A stretch of DNA of 64,000 nucleotides from JBMNEH01 sp050948665 (GCA_050948665.1 JBMNEH010000001.1:1736001-1800000); one strand, 5' to 3'; shown: positions 52,426 to 61,835, numbered from the stretch's first letter. Notes: generated by a model from the sequence alone, not told the origin. Program-made: numbers and translations.

Positions 52426-53703
52426 TCAATCCCGCATCTGCTGCGGATTCTCGTAGGGCTGATTTGCCTCCCATATCCTTCGGATACGATCGAAAGCCTC
52501 ATCCGGAACGGGCGGAAGATTCGGTTCCTCGGGAAACCTCGGCAACAGTTGATCACCCGCTACCTCCGGGGTTGTGCAGGCGTTGTCGTTCCTCCAGGCA
52601 TCCCGCTGTGCAGGATCTCGCAGATCCGGTACGTCCACAGGAACACTTCCGTTTAGGCAGGAACGATAAGCCAGTATACCGCAAATACCCATGGATACCG
52701 CTTGATAAACGTCGATCGCCCATTTCCCCAGAGGCCGACCAAGGATCTTCTGTACGAAAAAGTGAGTAGCGTAGAAGTCGCTGCCGCCATGGCCTCCCTC
52801 ACGGGAAGCCATCTCCTTTTCCACGAACTTTTCCGGGATATAGGTTTCCAGAGTTCCCTGACAGGCTTTCTCTCCTTCGCGCCAAACATTAAGATTCTCT
52901 TCGCCGAAGCGCTGAGTCTCCATGCATCCCTTCGTCCCATACAGTTCGTAGTTGACGCTGGAGGGCTCCCTTTTTAGATTTCCATGGATGCTCTTGAAAA
53001 GAGCGCCGTTTTCCATCTGCACCATTTCGATACCGGCTATGCCAGGGTCAAGCCCTTCTTCACGCGCCTGAGACAACAGAGGTGTCCGGAGGCCTGTGAC
53101 CCGCACAGGCTGCAATCCCGTCATGGTTATAAGAGGCCCAAGAGAGTGTGTGCAGTAAAAGAAGGGATGCATGCGGTTACGCCAGTGATCCCGCTCGCCA
53201 TAGGTGATCTGAGGCCAAATGGAGGAACAGTCGTGTATATACTCGCCTTCTCCGTAGAGGGCGGTACCGATATCGCCGTTCCGATAGCGGCGCCACATCT
53301 CGAAGGTCCGGTCCATGTAGCAATAGTTTTCAGCGTAGGTATAAACAAGCCCGGTGCGCTCCACCGCCTCAATGAGTTCCACAGCCTGCGCCATGGTCTC
53401 GCAGGGCAGCACCTCACTCATGACGTGCTTGCCGGTGTTGAGGCACTTAATAGCATAGACCGCATGCTCGGTAGCGTAATTCGCCAGCACCACCGCGTCC
53501 ATGTCATGCCCGATGAAGTCTTCAAAGCGTTCATAGAGCGCTACGGTAGCCCCGTGCTCTTTCGCTTTCTTTTCGACTTCCTTCAAGGCGGGAATGTACT
53601 TGTCGCAGACTGCAACAAGTTCCGCATCCGGATGACCATAAAGCTGGTTCATCATGGTTTGGCCCCGATACGCACCGAAAACGCCGATTTTCAATTTTTC
53701 CAT
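52426..53703 (-). CDS. Gfo/Idh/MocA family oxidoreductase
   Basis: A 425-residue NAD(P)-dependent dehydrogenase. The Rossmann N-terminus is KIGVFGAYRGQTMMNQLYGH with a variant dinucleotide loop (GAYRGQ instead of GxGxxG); a catalytic-like EVLPCETMAQA (normally EKP) follows; the C-terminal part is an alpha/beta sheet domain. Probably acts on a sugar. Ribosome binding site GGAGGAGAAAG upstream. It may partner the convergent GH127 gene. Substrate unknown. Confidence 0.85.
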   Translation of the reverse strand: MEKLKIGVFGAYRGQTMMNQLYGHPDAELVAVCDKYIPALKEVEKKAKEHGATVALYERFEDFIGHDMDAVVLANYATEHAVYAIKCLNTGKHVMSEVLPCETMAQAVELIEAVERTGLVYTYAENYCYMDRTFEMWRRYRNGDIGTALYGEGEYIHDCSSIWPQITYGERDHWRNRMHPFFYCTHSLGPLITMTGLQPVRVTGLRTPLLSQAREEGLDPGIAGIEMVQMENGALFKSIHGNLKREPSSVNYELYGTKGCMETQRFGEENLNVWREGEKACQGTLETYIPEKFVEKEMASREGGHGGSDFYATHFFVQKILGRPLGKWAIDVYQAVSMGICGILAYRSCLNGSVPVDVPDLRDPAQRDAWRNDNACTTPEVAGDQLLPRFPEEPNLPPVPDEAFDRIRRIWEANQPYENPQQMRD

Positions 53704-53790
53704 ATTCTTTCTCCTCCAATCTCACGACAAATCCCGGTGTTCCTTCATTCTCTTCACGCCCTGCTTAGTAGCGGTAAGCAGGTATATCTT

Positions 53791-54024
53791 TCATATAAGC
53801 TCTTCCCCGTAGATTTTAACCTCATACGGGCGGAGGCTTTTTCCATAATGCTCATCATTGAAAGATTCCCTAACGGTGCAGTATTGTTGTACCTTTGGAC
53901 ATCGGCACGCAATCCGGTATGCGGAAAAGGCAATTTGTCCGTATTCTTCACAGTCAAAGTTCACATAAGCATTCTGCTTTTTCCATTTTTCACTGTATAG
54001 GTTGCCTCTGCCAAGGATTATCGG
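53791..54024 (-). pseudogene. Unrecognised C-terminal gene fragment
   Basis: Right after the stop of the CofE-like gene, in the same frame, a 77-codon open stretch ends at TGA. Its translation looks like folded protein (YVNFDCEEYGQIAFSAYRIA, later SLRPYEVKIYGEELI) and has no start codon or ribosome binding site. A second frame overlaps its beginning (LAEATYTVKNGK), which suggests a frameshift at an A-rich run. No family is recognised. Most likely the remains of a gene; the rest of 53704-54024 shows nothing. Confidence 0.45.
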
Positions 54025-55209
54025 CTATTCCTGTGTAGCGTAATTATCAAAATAACCCTGTACCAGGACAATCGGTGTGCCCTTGTCCCCGCTTCCGCTG
54101 ACCAAATCACACAGGGAACCCAACAAATCCGTGAGTTGTCGGGGCGTGGTACCCTCCGATTCCATTTTATTATAAAGAGAGCCGGAATCGTCCTTTGCCC
54201 TTATCGCGCTTTGAATCGCCTCTTTAAGTTCTTCCCCCTGAAGGTCGGCATAGTCGTTATCTGCCAAATACTTCAGCTTCAGCTCGTTGGGCCGGCCGCG
54301 GAGACCCTCCGTAAATCCAGGAGAAACCACCGGGTCCGCAAGTTCCCAAATACCACCTACCGGGTCTTTAAACCCGCCATCCCCATAAACCATAACCTCT
54401 ATGTGTTTCCCGGTCGCCTCCAGCAGCTGGCGCTGCACGTCCTCCACGAAGGATTGACAATTCCGGGGAAAGAGTTTTACGGTGTCCTCAGTAGCTTTAT
54501 TGGAGCCCAACAGCCCATATTCCTCATGATATCCGCTGCCATTCACCGGAGAAGAGAGTATCTCGTCCAGACAGACCGCATGGGCACCCTGCTTCTGCAT
54601 AATGCGCTTTGTCATAGCTCGGGTATGGACGTCCGCTACGATTACTTGGTCGGTAAATGTAAGGATACTCTTGGGGTCGCTGCCCAGCACAACCTCGATA
54701 TTCGTACCAAGTGACTTATAGTAGGAGATATAATCTACTCCGGTAAATCGGTGCTGTACCTTATTGCCGAAGGTTTTACGAAAGGTCGCCTCATCCATCA
54801 GCTGATAGGGATCTACATCTGCACTATAGAGCTGCTCCCGAGTGATTAGTTCATTCCCTACCTCGTCAGAGGGATAACTTAACTGTACAACCACCTTATC
54901 GGCCCCCATGGCGATCCCTTTCAACAGGACTGCAAAGCGGTTCCGACTGAGTATCGGGAATAGTATCCCTACCGTACCGTTGGGGAAAATGCTCCGCACG
55001 CAAGCAGCAATATCCTGTACACTGGCATAGTTGCCCTGCGCCCGGGCCACAACCGCCTCCGTAATACCTACCACATCACGGTCGTGGAAGGAAAACCCTT
55101 CCGCGGCGGAACTTTCCAGCAAAGACTGAACCACGATTTCCGCCAGATTGTCTTTGCTCTTTATGATAGGCGTACGAATTCCCATCGCTTTGGTGCCAAC
55201 TGTTCTCAT
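54025..55209 (-). CDS. Coenzyme F420-0:L-glutamate ligase-like protein (CofE)
   Basis: A 394-residue protein related to CofE, which adds Glu to F420-0. It starts MRTVGTKAMGIRTPIIKSKD, with DRDVVGITEAVVARAQGN near 30-50 and GRPNELKLKYLADNDYADLQ near 320. Such proteins are common in Clostridia that lack F420, so its true acceptor may be another carboxylate (compare MurT/ThiD-unlike ligases). No other F420 gene is in the window. ATG 55209 behind AAAGGAGA. Confidence 0.75.
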   Translation of the reverse strand: MRTVGTKAMGIRTPIIKSKDNLAEIVVQSLLESSAAEGFSFHDRDVVGITEAVVARAQGNYASVQDIAACVRSIFPNGTVGILFPILSRNRFAVLLKGIAMGADKVVVQLSYPSDEVGNELITREQLYSADVDPYQLMDEATFRKTFGNKVQHRFTGVDYISYYKSLGTNIEVVLGSDPKSILTFTDQVIVADVHTRAMTKRIMQKQGAHAVCLDEILSSPVNGSGYHEEYGLLGSNKATEDTVKLFPRNCQSFVEDVQRQLLEATGKHIEVMVYGDGGFKDPVGGIWELADPVVSPGFTEGLRGRPNELKLKYLADNDYADLQGEELKEAIQSAIRAKDDSGSLYNKMESEGTTPRQLTDLLGSLCDLVSGSGDKGTPIVLVQGYFDNYATQE

Positions 55210-55246
55210 TGCAGACTCTCCTTTGCCTTCCGGCATTTCCTGCGTT

Positions 55247-55275
55247 ATTATACTAGATAACCGTATCAAATACAA
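55247..55275 (-). promoter_or_regulatory. Promoter of the CofE-like gene
   Basis: On the minus strand TTGTAT (55270-55275), 17-base spacer, TATAAT (55247-55252). The remaining 280 bases up to 55555 show no gene. Confidence 0.7.
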
Positions 55276-55555
55276 GTTATTCATAGAATGTATGCGAGGT
55301 CGTTCGGATCTCCCTGACGTTTTTGATTTACCGCCATGTCTTTACGATAAATGTATTGTGTTCTTGCGCAAACAGAACGGGAAACTGGAATTCTTCTATT
55401 GAAAGCCGACGGCTGAATCTACAGCATGGATGTTGATATCCTCCGATACGGATTCGCAATGGGAGCCATAGCTGGATAAACATGCCCGTTATCGGAGCAA
55501 GGATGTTTTCTATCGGTTTTCTGCGGCTAAATGTTTTAAAAATCGGCTGCAAAAG

Positions 55556-55580
55556 AAAAAACCGGCAATAATCTGCCGGC
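55556..55580 (-). terminator. Terminator of the aldo/keto reductase gene
   Basis: On the minus strand CCGGCA, 6-base loop, TGCCGG, then TTTTTTC. Confidence 0.85.
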
Positions 55581-55591
55581 CTGGCTTCGGC

Positions 55592-56722
55592 TTATAAAAC
55601 GTCATCTGCCGCCTTTGCCAGCAACTGCCGAATGGGCAGATGCTGAGGGCATTTTTTCTCACAGGCACCGCATTTGGTACAAGCGTCAGCCCACTTCCCG
55701 CCCATCCAATTTCTGGCGGCGCGCAGCATCTCTACATTATCAAACATATTGGCCTGGTCGACACTGCGGAAAACGCCGGGGATATCCACACCGAAAGGAC
55801 AGGGCATGCAATACCGGCAGGCGGTACATCCGGTACGCGGCCGGGCATTGTATGCATCGGCAATTGCCCTCAGATATGCCTTGTCTTCCGCAGTCAGGCA
55901 GTTGGGTTCCGCATTTTTAAAGATACGCAAATTATCCTCTACCTGTTCAATCGTGGAACAACCGGAGAGAATGACTGCCACCTCCGGCCTGTCATAAAGG
56001 AAACGGAAAGCCCATTCCACCAGGCTTCGTCCCTGCGCTCCGGGTTCGTATGCTTTCTGTACGTTATCCGGAAGTTTGCCGGCCAGCGCACCGCCGCGCA
56101 GGGGTTCCATAATAACGATCGGCACCCCTTTCTTCCCCGCATAAACCAGCCCGTCCATCGTTGCTTGGTGCTGGGTATCCAGAATATTCATTTGTATCTG
56201 CGCCATCTTAAAGGGGTATGTATCTAATATTCTCACGAAATCCTCTTTTTCACCGTGGAAGGAAAAGGAAGGATAGCGGATCAGTCCCTGCTCTACCTTT
56301 TTATCCAGCCACTTCAGTGCCCCGTTTGCCACAAATTTATCAAAGGAAGAGCCGTTTATACCATGGAGCAGATAAAAATCTACGTATTCCACATCCAACC
56401 GTCTGAGGGACTCGAAAAAAAGCTTATCAAACCCCTCCGGCCTCAGAAAATCGTCCCTAAGTGGTAGCTTTGTTGCTATTTTTACTTTTTCACGATAACC
56501 GTTCTTCAAGGCTATACCTAGCACCCGTTCACTGTTGCCTCCTGCATAAACGTAAGCAGTATCCAGATAATTCACGCCACCATCCATCGCCCTGCGAATC
56601 AATGCCACCGACTCATCCACCAGCAGGTCATCCCTGCTATCAGGTTGAGAGGGAAGTCTCATGCAGCCTAAACCGAATGGCACAACGTTGAACCCGAGAT
56701 TTCCAAAAGGTCTTGTGTTCAT
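55592..56722 (-). CDS. Aldo/keto reductase with C-terminal [4Fe-4S] domain
   Basis: A 376-residue protein: N-terminal AKR barrel (DTAYVYAGGNSE with the catalytic Tyr, KIATKLPL with the Lys, YLLHGING with the His), then a ferredoxin-type C-terminal domain with GCTACRYCMPCP and CTKCGACEKKCP. This fusion is typical of anaerobes and would pass electrons between NAD(P)H or ferredoxin and an aldehyde or ketone. Start at 56722 behind TAGGAGG. Divergent from the cytidylate-kinase-like gene with overlapping promoters. Confidence 0.9.
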   Translation of the reverse strand: MNTRPFGNLGFNVVPFGLGCMRLPSQPDSRDDLLVDESVALIRRAMDGGVNYLDTAYVYAGGNSERVLGIALKNGYREKVKIATKLPLRDDFLRPEGFDKLFFESLRRLDVEYVDFYLLHGINGSSFDKFVANGALKWLDKKVEQGLIRYPSFSFHGEKEDFVRILDTYPFKMAQIQMNILDTQHQATMDGLVYAGKKGVPIVIMEPLRGGALAGKLPDNVQKAYEPGAQGRSLVEWAFRFLYDRPEVAVILSGCSTIEQVEDNLRIFKNAEPNCLTAEDKAYLRAIADAYNARPRTGCTACRYCMPCPFGVDIPGVFRSVDQANMFDNVEMLRAARNWMGGKWADACTKCGACEKKCPQHLPIRQLLAKAADDVL

Positions 56723-56767
56723 GAAAATCCTCCTAAAAACGCTGATATAGCATGCTTTTATGACATT

Positions 56768-56826
56768 AGTATATACTGAAAATGTCAACTGCGCAAGTTG
56801 ACGAAGTGTGCAATTTGCTGTATTCT
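56768..56826. promoter_or_regulatory. Overlapping divergent promoters with an inverted repeat
   Basis: A perfect inverted repeat GTCAACT-GCGCA-AGTTGAC lies at 56784-56802. On the plus strand TTGACG (56798-56803), 17-base spacer, TATTCT (56821-56826) reads to the kinase-like gene. On the minus strand TTGCGC (56791-56796), 17-base spacer, TATACT (56768-56773) reads to the aldo/keto reductase. One regulator bound here would block both. Confidence 0.6.
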
Positions 56827-56869
56827 ATAAACAAAGAAAAAGCTGCCTCGCAGCAGGGAGGAGTAGCAG

Positions 56870-57493
56870 ATGGGAAACCGAGTTATTTTCACAATCAACC
56901 GTCAATACGGTACCGGCGGCCACGAAATCGGTGAGCGGGTGGCCAAGGAACTGAGCATTCCTTTCTATGACAAGGAGGCCATTTCCTCCGCTGCGCAACA
57001 GGCAAACCAAATGCAGGATACCGTGTCTCTTGACGACCGGGCTGCCAACAGCCTTCTTTATGCCTTGGCAATGGGGCGTTATGCCTACGGAAGCTATGGC
57101 AGTGTCACTGCCCCCACCATGCCCATGAACGACCAACTCTTCATCCTCCAGTCCAAAGTCATCAAATCTGTGGCGGATAGAGGTTCTTGCGTGATTGTCG
57201 GCCGCTGCGCCGGCTATGTTTTGAAGGACGATCCTGACATGGTAAGCGTCTTCATTTATGGCGATATGCAGGACCGTATGCGCCGTGTTCGAGACGTTTA
57301 CCGGATAGATGCCTTCCGTTTGGAGGATTTTATTACTAAAAAGGATAAACAACGGGCAAACTACTTCAACTTCTACACCAACCTCAAGTGGGATGATTTT
57401 TCAAACTATCATCTGGCGCTGAACGCTTCCTGTCTGGGAATTGAACGGGTAGTGGAACTGCTCAAAGCCTATCAGGAAATTCGTAGCAGGTAA
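56870..57493 (+). CDS. Cytidylate kinase-like family protein
   Basis: A 207-residue P-loop protein: IFTINRQYGTGGHEIGERVA is the family N-terminus (a nonstandard P-loop, QYGTGGHE), and VIVGRCAGYVLKD and MRRVRDVYRIDAF follow. It belongs to the AAA_26/cytidylate kinase-like family, whose members are abundant in Clostridia but lack the strict CMP kinase core; the substrate is unknown. Ribosome binding site GGGAGGAG. Single-gene unit with its own terminator. Confidence 0.85.
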   Translation: MGNRVIFTINRQYGTGGHEIGERVAKELSIPFYDKEAISSAAQQANQMQDTVSLDDRAANSLLYALAMGRYAYGSYGSVTAPTMPMNDQLFILQSKVIKSVADRGSCVIVGRCAGYVLKDDPDMVSVFIYGDMQDRMRRVRDVYRIDAFRLEDFITKKDKQRANYFNFYTNLKWDDFSNYHLALNASCLGIERVVELLKAYQEIRSR

Positions 57494-57509
57494 AAATGTA
57501 AACTGTCAT

Positions 57510-57536
57510 GCCCCCTCCTATGGAGGGGGCGTGTTT
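57510..57536 (+). terminator. Terminator after the cytidylate-kinase-like gene
   Basis: GCCCCCTCC (57510-57518), TAT loop, GGAGGGGGC (57522-57530), then GTGTTTC. The gap to 57659 contains no gene. Confidence 0.7.
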
Positions 57537-57659
57537 CTATCTATACCGGAATTTCCCCGCATTCTCCCGACCGAACTTTTTGTCCGCACTCGGTACAAAA
57601 AACAGGCAGTCAAACCACCCGTCTGTGATCGTTATTATATTCTATAAAGAATAACCTCA

Positions 57660-58301
57660 TCAACTTTCCTTCATTTTGCGGATCACAGCGGCAGGGTCCG
57701 CCGCGCCAAACAGCGCAGAGCCTGCCACCAGTATATCAGCACCTGCTGCCAATACGGAAGGCAGTGTCTCCATGTTGATCCCTCCGTCCACCTGTATCCG
57801 CAGGTCCGGCGCCAAAGCCCGCAATGCCACCACCTTCTCCAGGGTCTCGGGGATCAGGGGCTGTCCGCCCGCTCCCGGCTCCACTGTCATCACCAGCGCC
57901 ATATCGACCTCTCTCAGCCATGGCAAAAGCGCATCTATAGGTGTCGCGGGCTTTACTGCAAGTCCCGCCAGTTTACCGGCGGCACGGATTTCCTTCAGTA
58001 GCGCTCCGGGCTGGGGTTGGCTCTCAATATGAAATGTAATGCTGTCCGCTCCCGCTTTTAAAGCCGCCAAGGCTAGGGAATCGTTGATATCCGACATAAT
58101 ATGCACATCCAAAAAGCTGGGGCAAGCCTTCCGAAGAGCAGCTATCATCTGCCCGCCAAAGGTTAGAGCCGCCACAAAATGCCCGTCCATTACATCCATA
58201 TGCAGCCATTTCGCACCGGCGCTGTACATCCGCCGAGCCTCCTCCCCCGCATTGGCAAAGTCCGCTGCCAGCAGAGATGGGGATACGATTACTTCACGCA
58301 T
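57660..58301 (-). CDS. rpe: Ribulose-phosphate 3-epimerase
   Basis: A 213-residue TIM-barrel epimerase of the pentose phosphate pathway. SPSLLAADFAN (about 7-17), HMDVMDGHFV (about 34-43), VDGGINMET and AGSALFGA are the metal and phosphate motifs. Start at 58301 behind GGAGGAACC, overlapping the rsgA stop by 8 bases. Last gene of the translation-linked operon; rsgA-rpe order is common in Firmicutes. Confidence 0.97.
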   Translation of the reverse strand: MREVIVSPSLLAADFANAGEEARRMYSAGAKWLHMDVMDGHFVAALTFGGQMIAALRKACPSFLDVHIMSDINDSLALAALKAGADSITFHIESQPQPGALLKEIRAAGKLAGLAVKPATPIDALLPWLREVDMALVMTVEPGAGGQPLIPETLEKVVALRALAPDLRIQVDGGINMETLPSVLAAGADILVAGSALFGAADPAAVIRKMKES

Positions 58302-59160
58302 ATCGGTTCCTCCATTGTTCCGTCAATTCCGCCAATAGGCGGATATAGCCTTTATACCGCCGGGAGTCGATTTTCCCGCCCTCTACAGCCGCCTTTATCC
58401 CGCAATCCGGCTCCGTATAATGAATGCACCCGGTAAATCGGCATTGTTCCGAATAGGGACCAAAGTCAGGGTAAAGAGCGGCTAGTTCCGCCGGATCCAT
58501 CAAGTCCATATCCAGCAGACTAAACCCTGGCGTATCCGCTACATAGCCCTTTCCTACCGAAAACAACTGGGTATGGCGGGTGGTGTGCTTTCCCCGTTTC
58601 AATCGGTCGCTGATTTCTCCCACAAGAGCGGATTCAGGAAGCAGTCGGTTCAACAAAGAAGACTTCCCTACCCCGGAAGGACCCGCAAGTACAACTGTTC
58701 GATCCCCAATACAATCCTGCAGAGCATCCAGACCTTGATTTGCCACAGCGGACAAGGACAATACAGGCAGGTGTCGATATACCTTTTTTGCTTCCTCTGC
58801 CGTTTCCTGCCCCAAGTCGGACTTATTTACAGCCAGCACCGCCTCCATTCCGTACTTCTCGGCCTGCGTCAGAAGCCTGTCCACCAACGACCAGTCCGGA
58901 AGAGGATCCGCTGCCGCGACTACTGTCACAAGCATATCCACATTGGACAGTAGCGGGCGTTTCAAACAATTCCTTCGGGGAAGCAATTCGGTAATGAAGC
59001 CTTCTCCCTCATCGGCAGGCAGTACAAATTCCGCGAAATCCCCTACTATCGGGCTAAGCTTGTCCTTACGGAACCGGCCTCTTGCCCGGCAAAGATAATC
59101 TCTACCATCTGACCGCAGGGTATACAGCCCGCCTACTCCTTTCAGAATACGCCCCCGCAT
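58294..59160 (-). CDS. rsgA: Ribosome small-subunit-dependent GTPase A
   Basis: A 288-residue circularly permuted GTPase assisting late 30S maturation. N-terminal OB fold (MRGRILKGVGGLYTL), then the permuted G motifs NKSD (about 113), GPSGVGKSS (about 161), DTPG, and a C-terminal zinc domain (CRFTGCIHYTEPDC). The ATG at 59160 overlaps the pknB stop (TGATG); a TTG one codon earlier is less likely. PknB-type kinases can phosphorylate RsgA in Firmicutes, and the genes adjoin here. Confidence 0.96.
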   Translation of the reverse strand: MRGRILKGVGGLYTLRSDGRDYLCRARGRFRKDKLSPIVGDFAEFVLPADEGEGFITELLPRRNCLKRPLLSNVDMLVTVVAAADPLPDWSLVDRLLTQAEKYGMEAVLAVNKSDLGQETAEEAKKVYRHLPVLSLSAVANQGLDALQDCIGDRTVVLAGPSGVGKSSLLNRLLPESALVGEISDRLKRGKHTTRHTQLFSVGKGYVADTPGFSLLDMDLMDPAELAALYPDFGPYSEQCRFTGCIHYTEPDCGIKAAVEGGKIDSRRYKGYIRLLAELTEQWRNRYA

Positions 59161-61073
59161 CAATCTCCCCCTAGGGTCATGGTGATTTCCCGGGTGTCTT
59201 CCAGTACGTTATTATAATAGATACGTATTATCTTAACTCCGGATTCTGCGGACATGGGTGTCAGCACGATCGGTCCATGGGAACCCACCTCAAGCTCCTC
59301 ATCGTATAGTTTAGTTTCATCCTCTCCGCCCTCATCAAACAGAATCACCACATGAGTGTTATCCTGGGTGATTTCCAAGGTAATCTCAATGCTTCCGGAA
59401 CTGTATCCACCCAATCCCAGACTGACGGTCAAGGTGATATTTTCCTCAACCGGTTCATCAGGCTCTGGGTACTGCTGGCAAACAAGTCCCTGCATATAGG
59501 TTGCCGAACGGCTCTCCTCAACGAGGATATTCACAAACCCCAGCTTGTTCAAATAATCTAGCGCTTCATCCCGGGTCATGCCTGTTACTTTAGGCATAAT
59601 CTTGCCCTCGGTAGGCTCGTCTGCTGCCACCACTAAATCTACCACCGTACCCAAAGGCTGGAGCGTGTTCCCCGGCGGAGTCTGCATCAATACTGTATTG
59701 GTCTTCTTATCGCTGACGGAAGTACGAACCGTTCCTACGATAAACCCCTGCGCCTCCAACAGCGCTTGCGCTTCCTCCATGGAAATGCCGACAACAGAGG
59801 GCAGAGTAGCCGTTTGCTGCCCCAGACTGATGGTGATATACACTGTATCTCCGGCAGTCACCAGTGTATCTACAGCAGGGTCCTGCCACATCACACACCC
59901 TGCCTGTATCGTATCTGAATAATCCGATGTAGTGACCACCAACAGCTGCCGCTCATCCAATGCTGCTCTTGCACCGGCCTCCGACATCGTAATCAGGTTC
60001 GGCATCGGTATTGTATTCATCAACGCCGCGTCCTTATACTTTGCCTGTTGGTCCCACCATACTGCAAATATTGCGCCGCCGCCTATAAGCAGGACAAGAA
60101 AAATTATCAAAGCCGTAAGCAATGCCCGGCGTGCCGCAGCCTTCCGTTTTTTATCCGCCGCTATGCCGTAGACGACCCGGCCGGATTCACGGCGAATTTC
60201 TCCCGCTGGGCGGGGTGCAATGGCCTCCGCCAGAGAGACATACTCCCCATCCGGTTCATCCAGTGTGCGGACAATATCACTAAGCAACTCTTGGGCTGTC
60301 TGATAGCGCATCTCCGGTTTTTTCTGGGTGGCTTTGAAGATGACCAGCTCCAGAGCGCGGGGTACCTTGGCATTCAGTCGCCTGGGCATCATGATCCGAT
60401 CATTAATATGTTTAATCGCCACAGAAATCGCATTCTCTCCTTCAAAAGGCACTCTTCCCGTCGCCATTTCAAAGAGCACAATGCCAAAGGAATACAGGTC
60501 GGAGCGGTTATCCACAAAAGCTCCCCGCGCCTGCTCCGGGGAAATATAATGGACAGAACCTACAACATTCCTCCCCGACATAGTCATCGTGGATACGCTG
60601 GCTATCCGGGCAATACCAAAGTCCATGACCTTCAAAGTACCCTCTTCGTCGATCAGCATATTCTGGGGTTTTATATCCCGATGCACCAAATCCCTGCCGT
60701 GAGCGTATGCCAACGCCTCACAAATCTGGCTACCATAATCAACCACCTGGTGATGGGTCAGGGAGCCTTCCTTCTGGATCAGAGACTTGAGCGTCTGCCC
60801 GTGCACATACTCCATGACAATGTACAGACCGCCGTCCTCTTCTCCTACTTCTAAAGTGCGGACGATATTTCTGTGGTTGAACTGAAGCCCGATCTCTGCC
60901 TCGGTACGGAACTGACGGATGAATTTACCGTCCTGGGACAACTCGGGGCGAAGCATTTTGATCGCAACAATTTCACCGGTAAAGAGATTCTCCGCCTTGT
61001 ATACATGAGCGGACCCGCCGGTGCCAATTAGCGAAATGATTTTATATTTCTGCGCAACCACCCATTCATCCAT
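59160..61073 (-). CDS. pknB: PASTA-domain Ser/Thr protein kinase
   Basis: A 637-residue membrane kinase. The Hanks kinase domain occupies about 1-265: GTGGSAHVYKA (glycine loop), HRDIKPQN (catalytic loop), DFGIAR, and SPEQ. A single membrane helix (about 318-341, LLTALIIFLVLLIGGGAIF) is followed by three PASTA repeats (about 355-560, e.g. TLPSVVGISMEEAQALLEAQ and MPKVTGMTRDEALDYLNKLG) that bind muropeptides, and an extra C-terminal domain. It controls cell-wall synthesis. ATG 61073 overlaps the stp gene by 8 bases. Confidence 0.96.
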   Translation of the reverse strand: MDEWVVAQKYKIISLIGTGGSAHVYKAENLFTGEIVAIKMLRPELSQDGKFIRQFRTEAEIGLQFNHRNIVRTLEVGEEDGGLYIVMEYVHGQTLKSLIQKEGSLTHHQVVDYGSQICEALAYAHGRDLVHRDIKPQNMLIDEEGTLKVMDFGIARIASVSTMTMSGRNVVGSVHYISPEQARGAFVDNRSDLYSFGIVLFEMATGRVPFEGENAISVAIKHINDRIMMPRRLNAKVPRALELVIFKATQKKPEMRYQTAQELLSDIVRTLDEPDGEYVSLAEAIAPRPAGEIRRESGRVVYGIAADKKRKAAARRALLTALIIFLVLLIGGGAIFAVWWDQQAKYKDAALMNTIPMPNLITMSEAGARAALDERQLLVVTTSDYSDTIQAGCVMWQDPAVDTLVTAGDTVYITISLGQQTATLPSVVGISMEEAQALLEAQGFIVGTVRTSVSDKKTNTVLMQTPPGNTLQPLGTVVDLVVAADEPTEGKIMPKVTGMTRDEALDYLNKLGFVNILVEESRSATYMQGLVCQQYPEPDEPVEENITLTVSLGLGGYSSGSIEITLEITQDNTHVVILFDEGGEDETKLYDEELEVGSHGPIVLTPMSAESGVKIIRIYYNNVLEDTREITMTLGGD

Positions 61074-61815
61074 TAGCTTCACCTGCCTCCGCAAACATCA
61101 ACACCGCAGTAATATTATCACTCCCGTCTTTCCGATTCGCGGTATCTATCAAACGATGAAGGGCTTTTCGCGGTTCGGACTCTCTTTCCAGTATATCGGC
61201 AATGTTATCCACTGTCATGCTATCCGCAAGCCCATCTGAGCAAAGCAATAAACAATCCCCCGGCAGTGCGGGAATGACCTGAATGTCCACCTTTACACTG
61301 TCAGCCACCCCCACCGCCCGGGTAATAACATGCCTCCTGGGATGCACTGCCGCCTGTTGTTCGGTCAGGTATCCCGCTTTTACCATTTCCTGAACCACAG
61401 TATGGTCCGTTGTCATCTGGTAGAGCTGTCCGTCCCGCCACAGGTATGCCCTGCTATCTCCCACGTGGGCGAGGAACCACTGTTCCTCCTGTGCCAACGC
61501 AAGCACCAGAGTAGTGCCCATCCCCCGGAAGCGCATAAACCTTTGGGCGGTATCATACACAACCCAGTTCGCCTGTGCCACCGCAAGCTCCAGCAGGTTC
61601 GTCCCTTTAAACCCGTTCTGCGTACCGTTGCGCATCCACTCCGCGACTGCATCCCGGCAGGCAGTACTGGCCAACTCTCCGCCCAAGCGGCCGCCCATGC
61701 CGTCCGCCACAAGAGCAAATATAGGTACCTCTCCCTTTGCGGTGACATAGTATGTGTCCTCGTTGTGGTCTCTCTGCCGGCCCACATCACTGCTGCCGAA
61801 GCAGGTTACCTTCAT
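61066..61815 (-). CDS. stp: PP2C-type protein phosphatase (partner of PknB)
   Basis: A 249-residue Mn2+/Mg2+ phosphatase removing phosphates added by PknB. GRQRDHNEDTYY, VADGMGGRLGGE, MGTTLVLAL, AHVGDSRAYLWR and CSDGLADSM are the PPM motifs. Start at 61815 behind AAAGGAG. The stp-pknB order and overlap are standard in Firmicutes. Confidence 0.96.
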   Translation of the reverse strand: MKVTCFGSSDVGRQRDHNEDTYYVTAKGEVPIFALVADGMGGRLGGELASTACRDAVAEWMRNGTQNGFKGTNLLELAVAQANWVVYDTAQRFMRFRGMGTTLVLALAQEEQWFLAHVGDSRAYLWRDGQLYQMTTDHTVVQEMVKAGYLTEQQAAVHPRRHVITRAVGVADSVKVDIQVIPALPGDCLLLCSDGLADSMTVDNIADILERESEPRKALHRLIDTANRKDGSDNITAVLMFAEAGEANG

Positions 61816-61835
61816 AACGGCGCTCCTTTCAGAAA

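Noticed and set aside
53754..53957. 67-residue minus-strand frame in the gap downstream of the CofE-like gene
   Set aside because: The overlapping frame 53791-54024 is far more protein-like; this one has no ribosome binding site or recognisable family.
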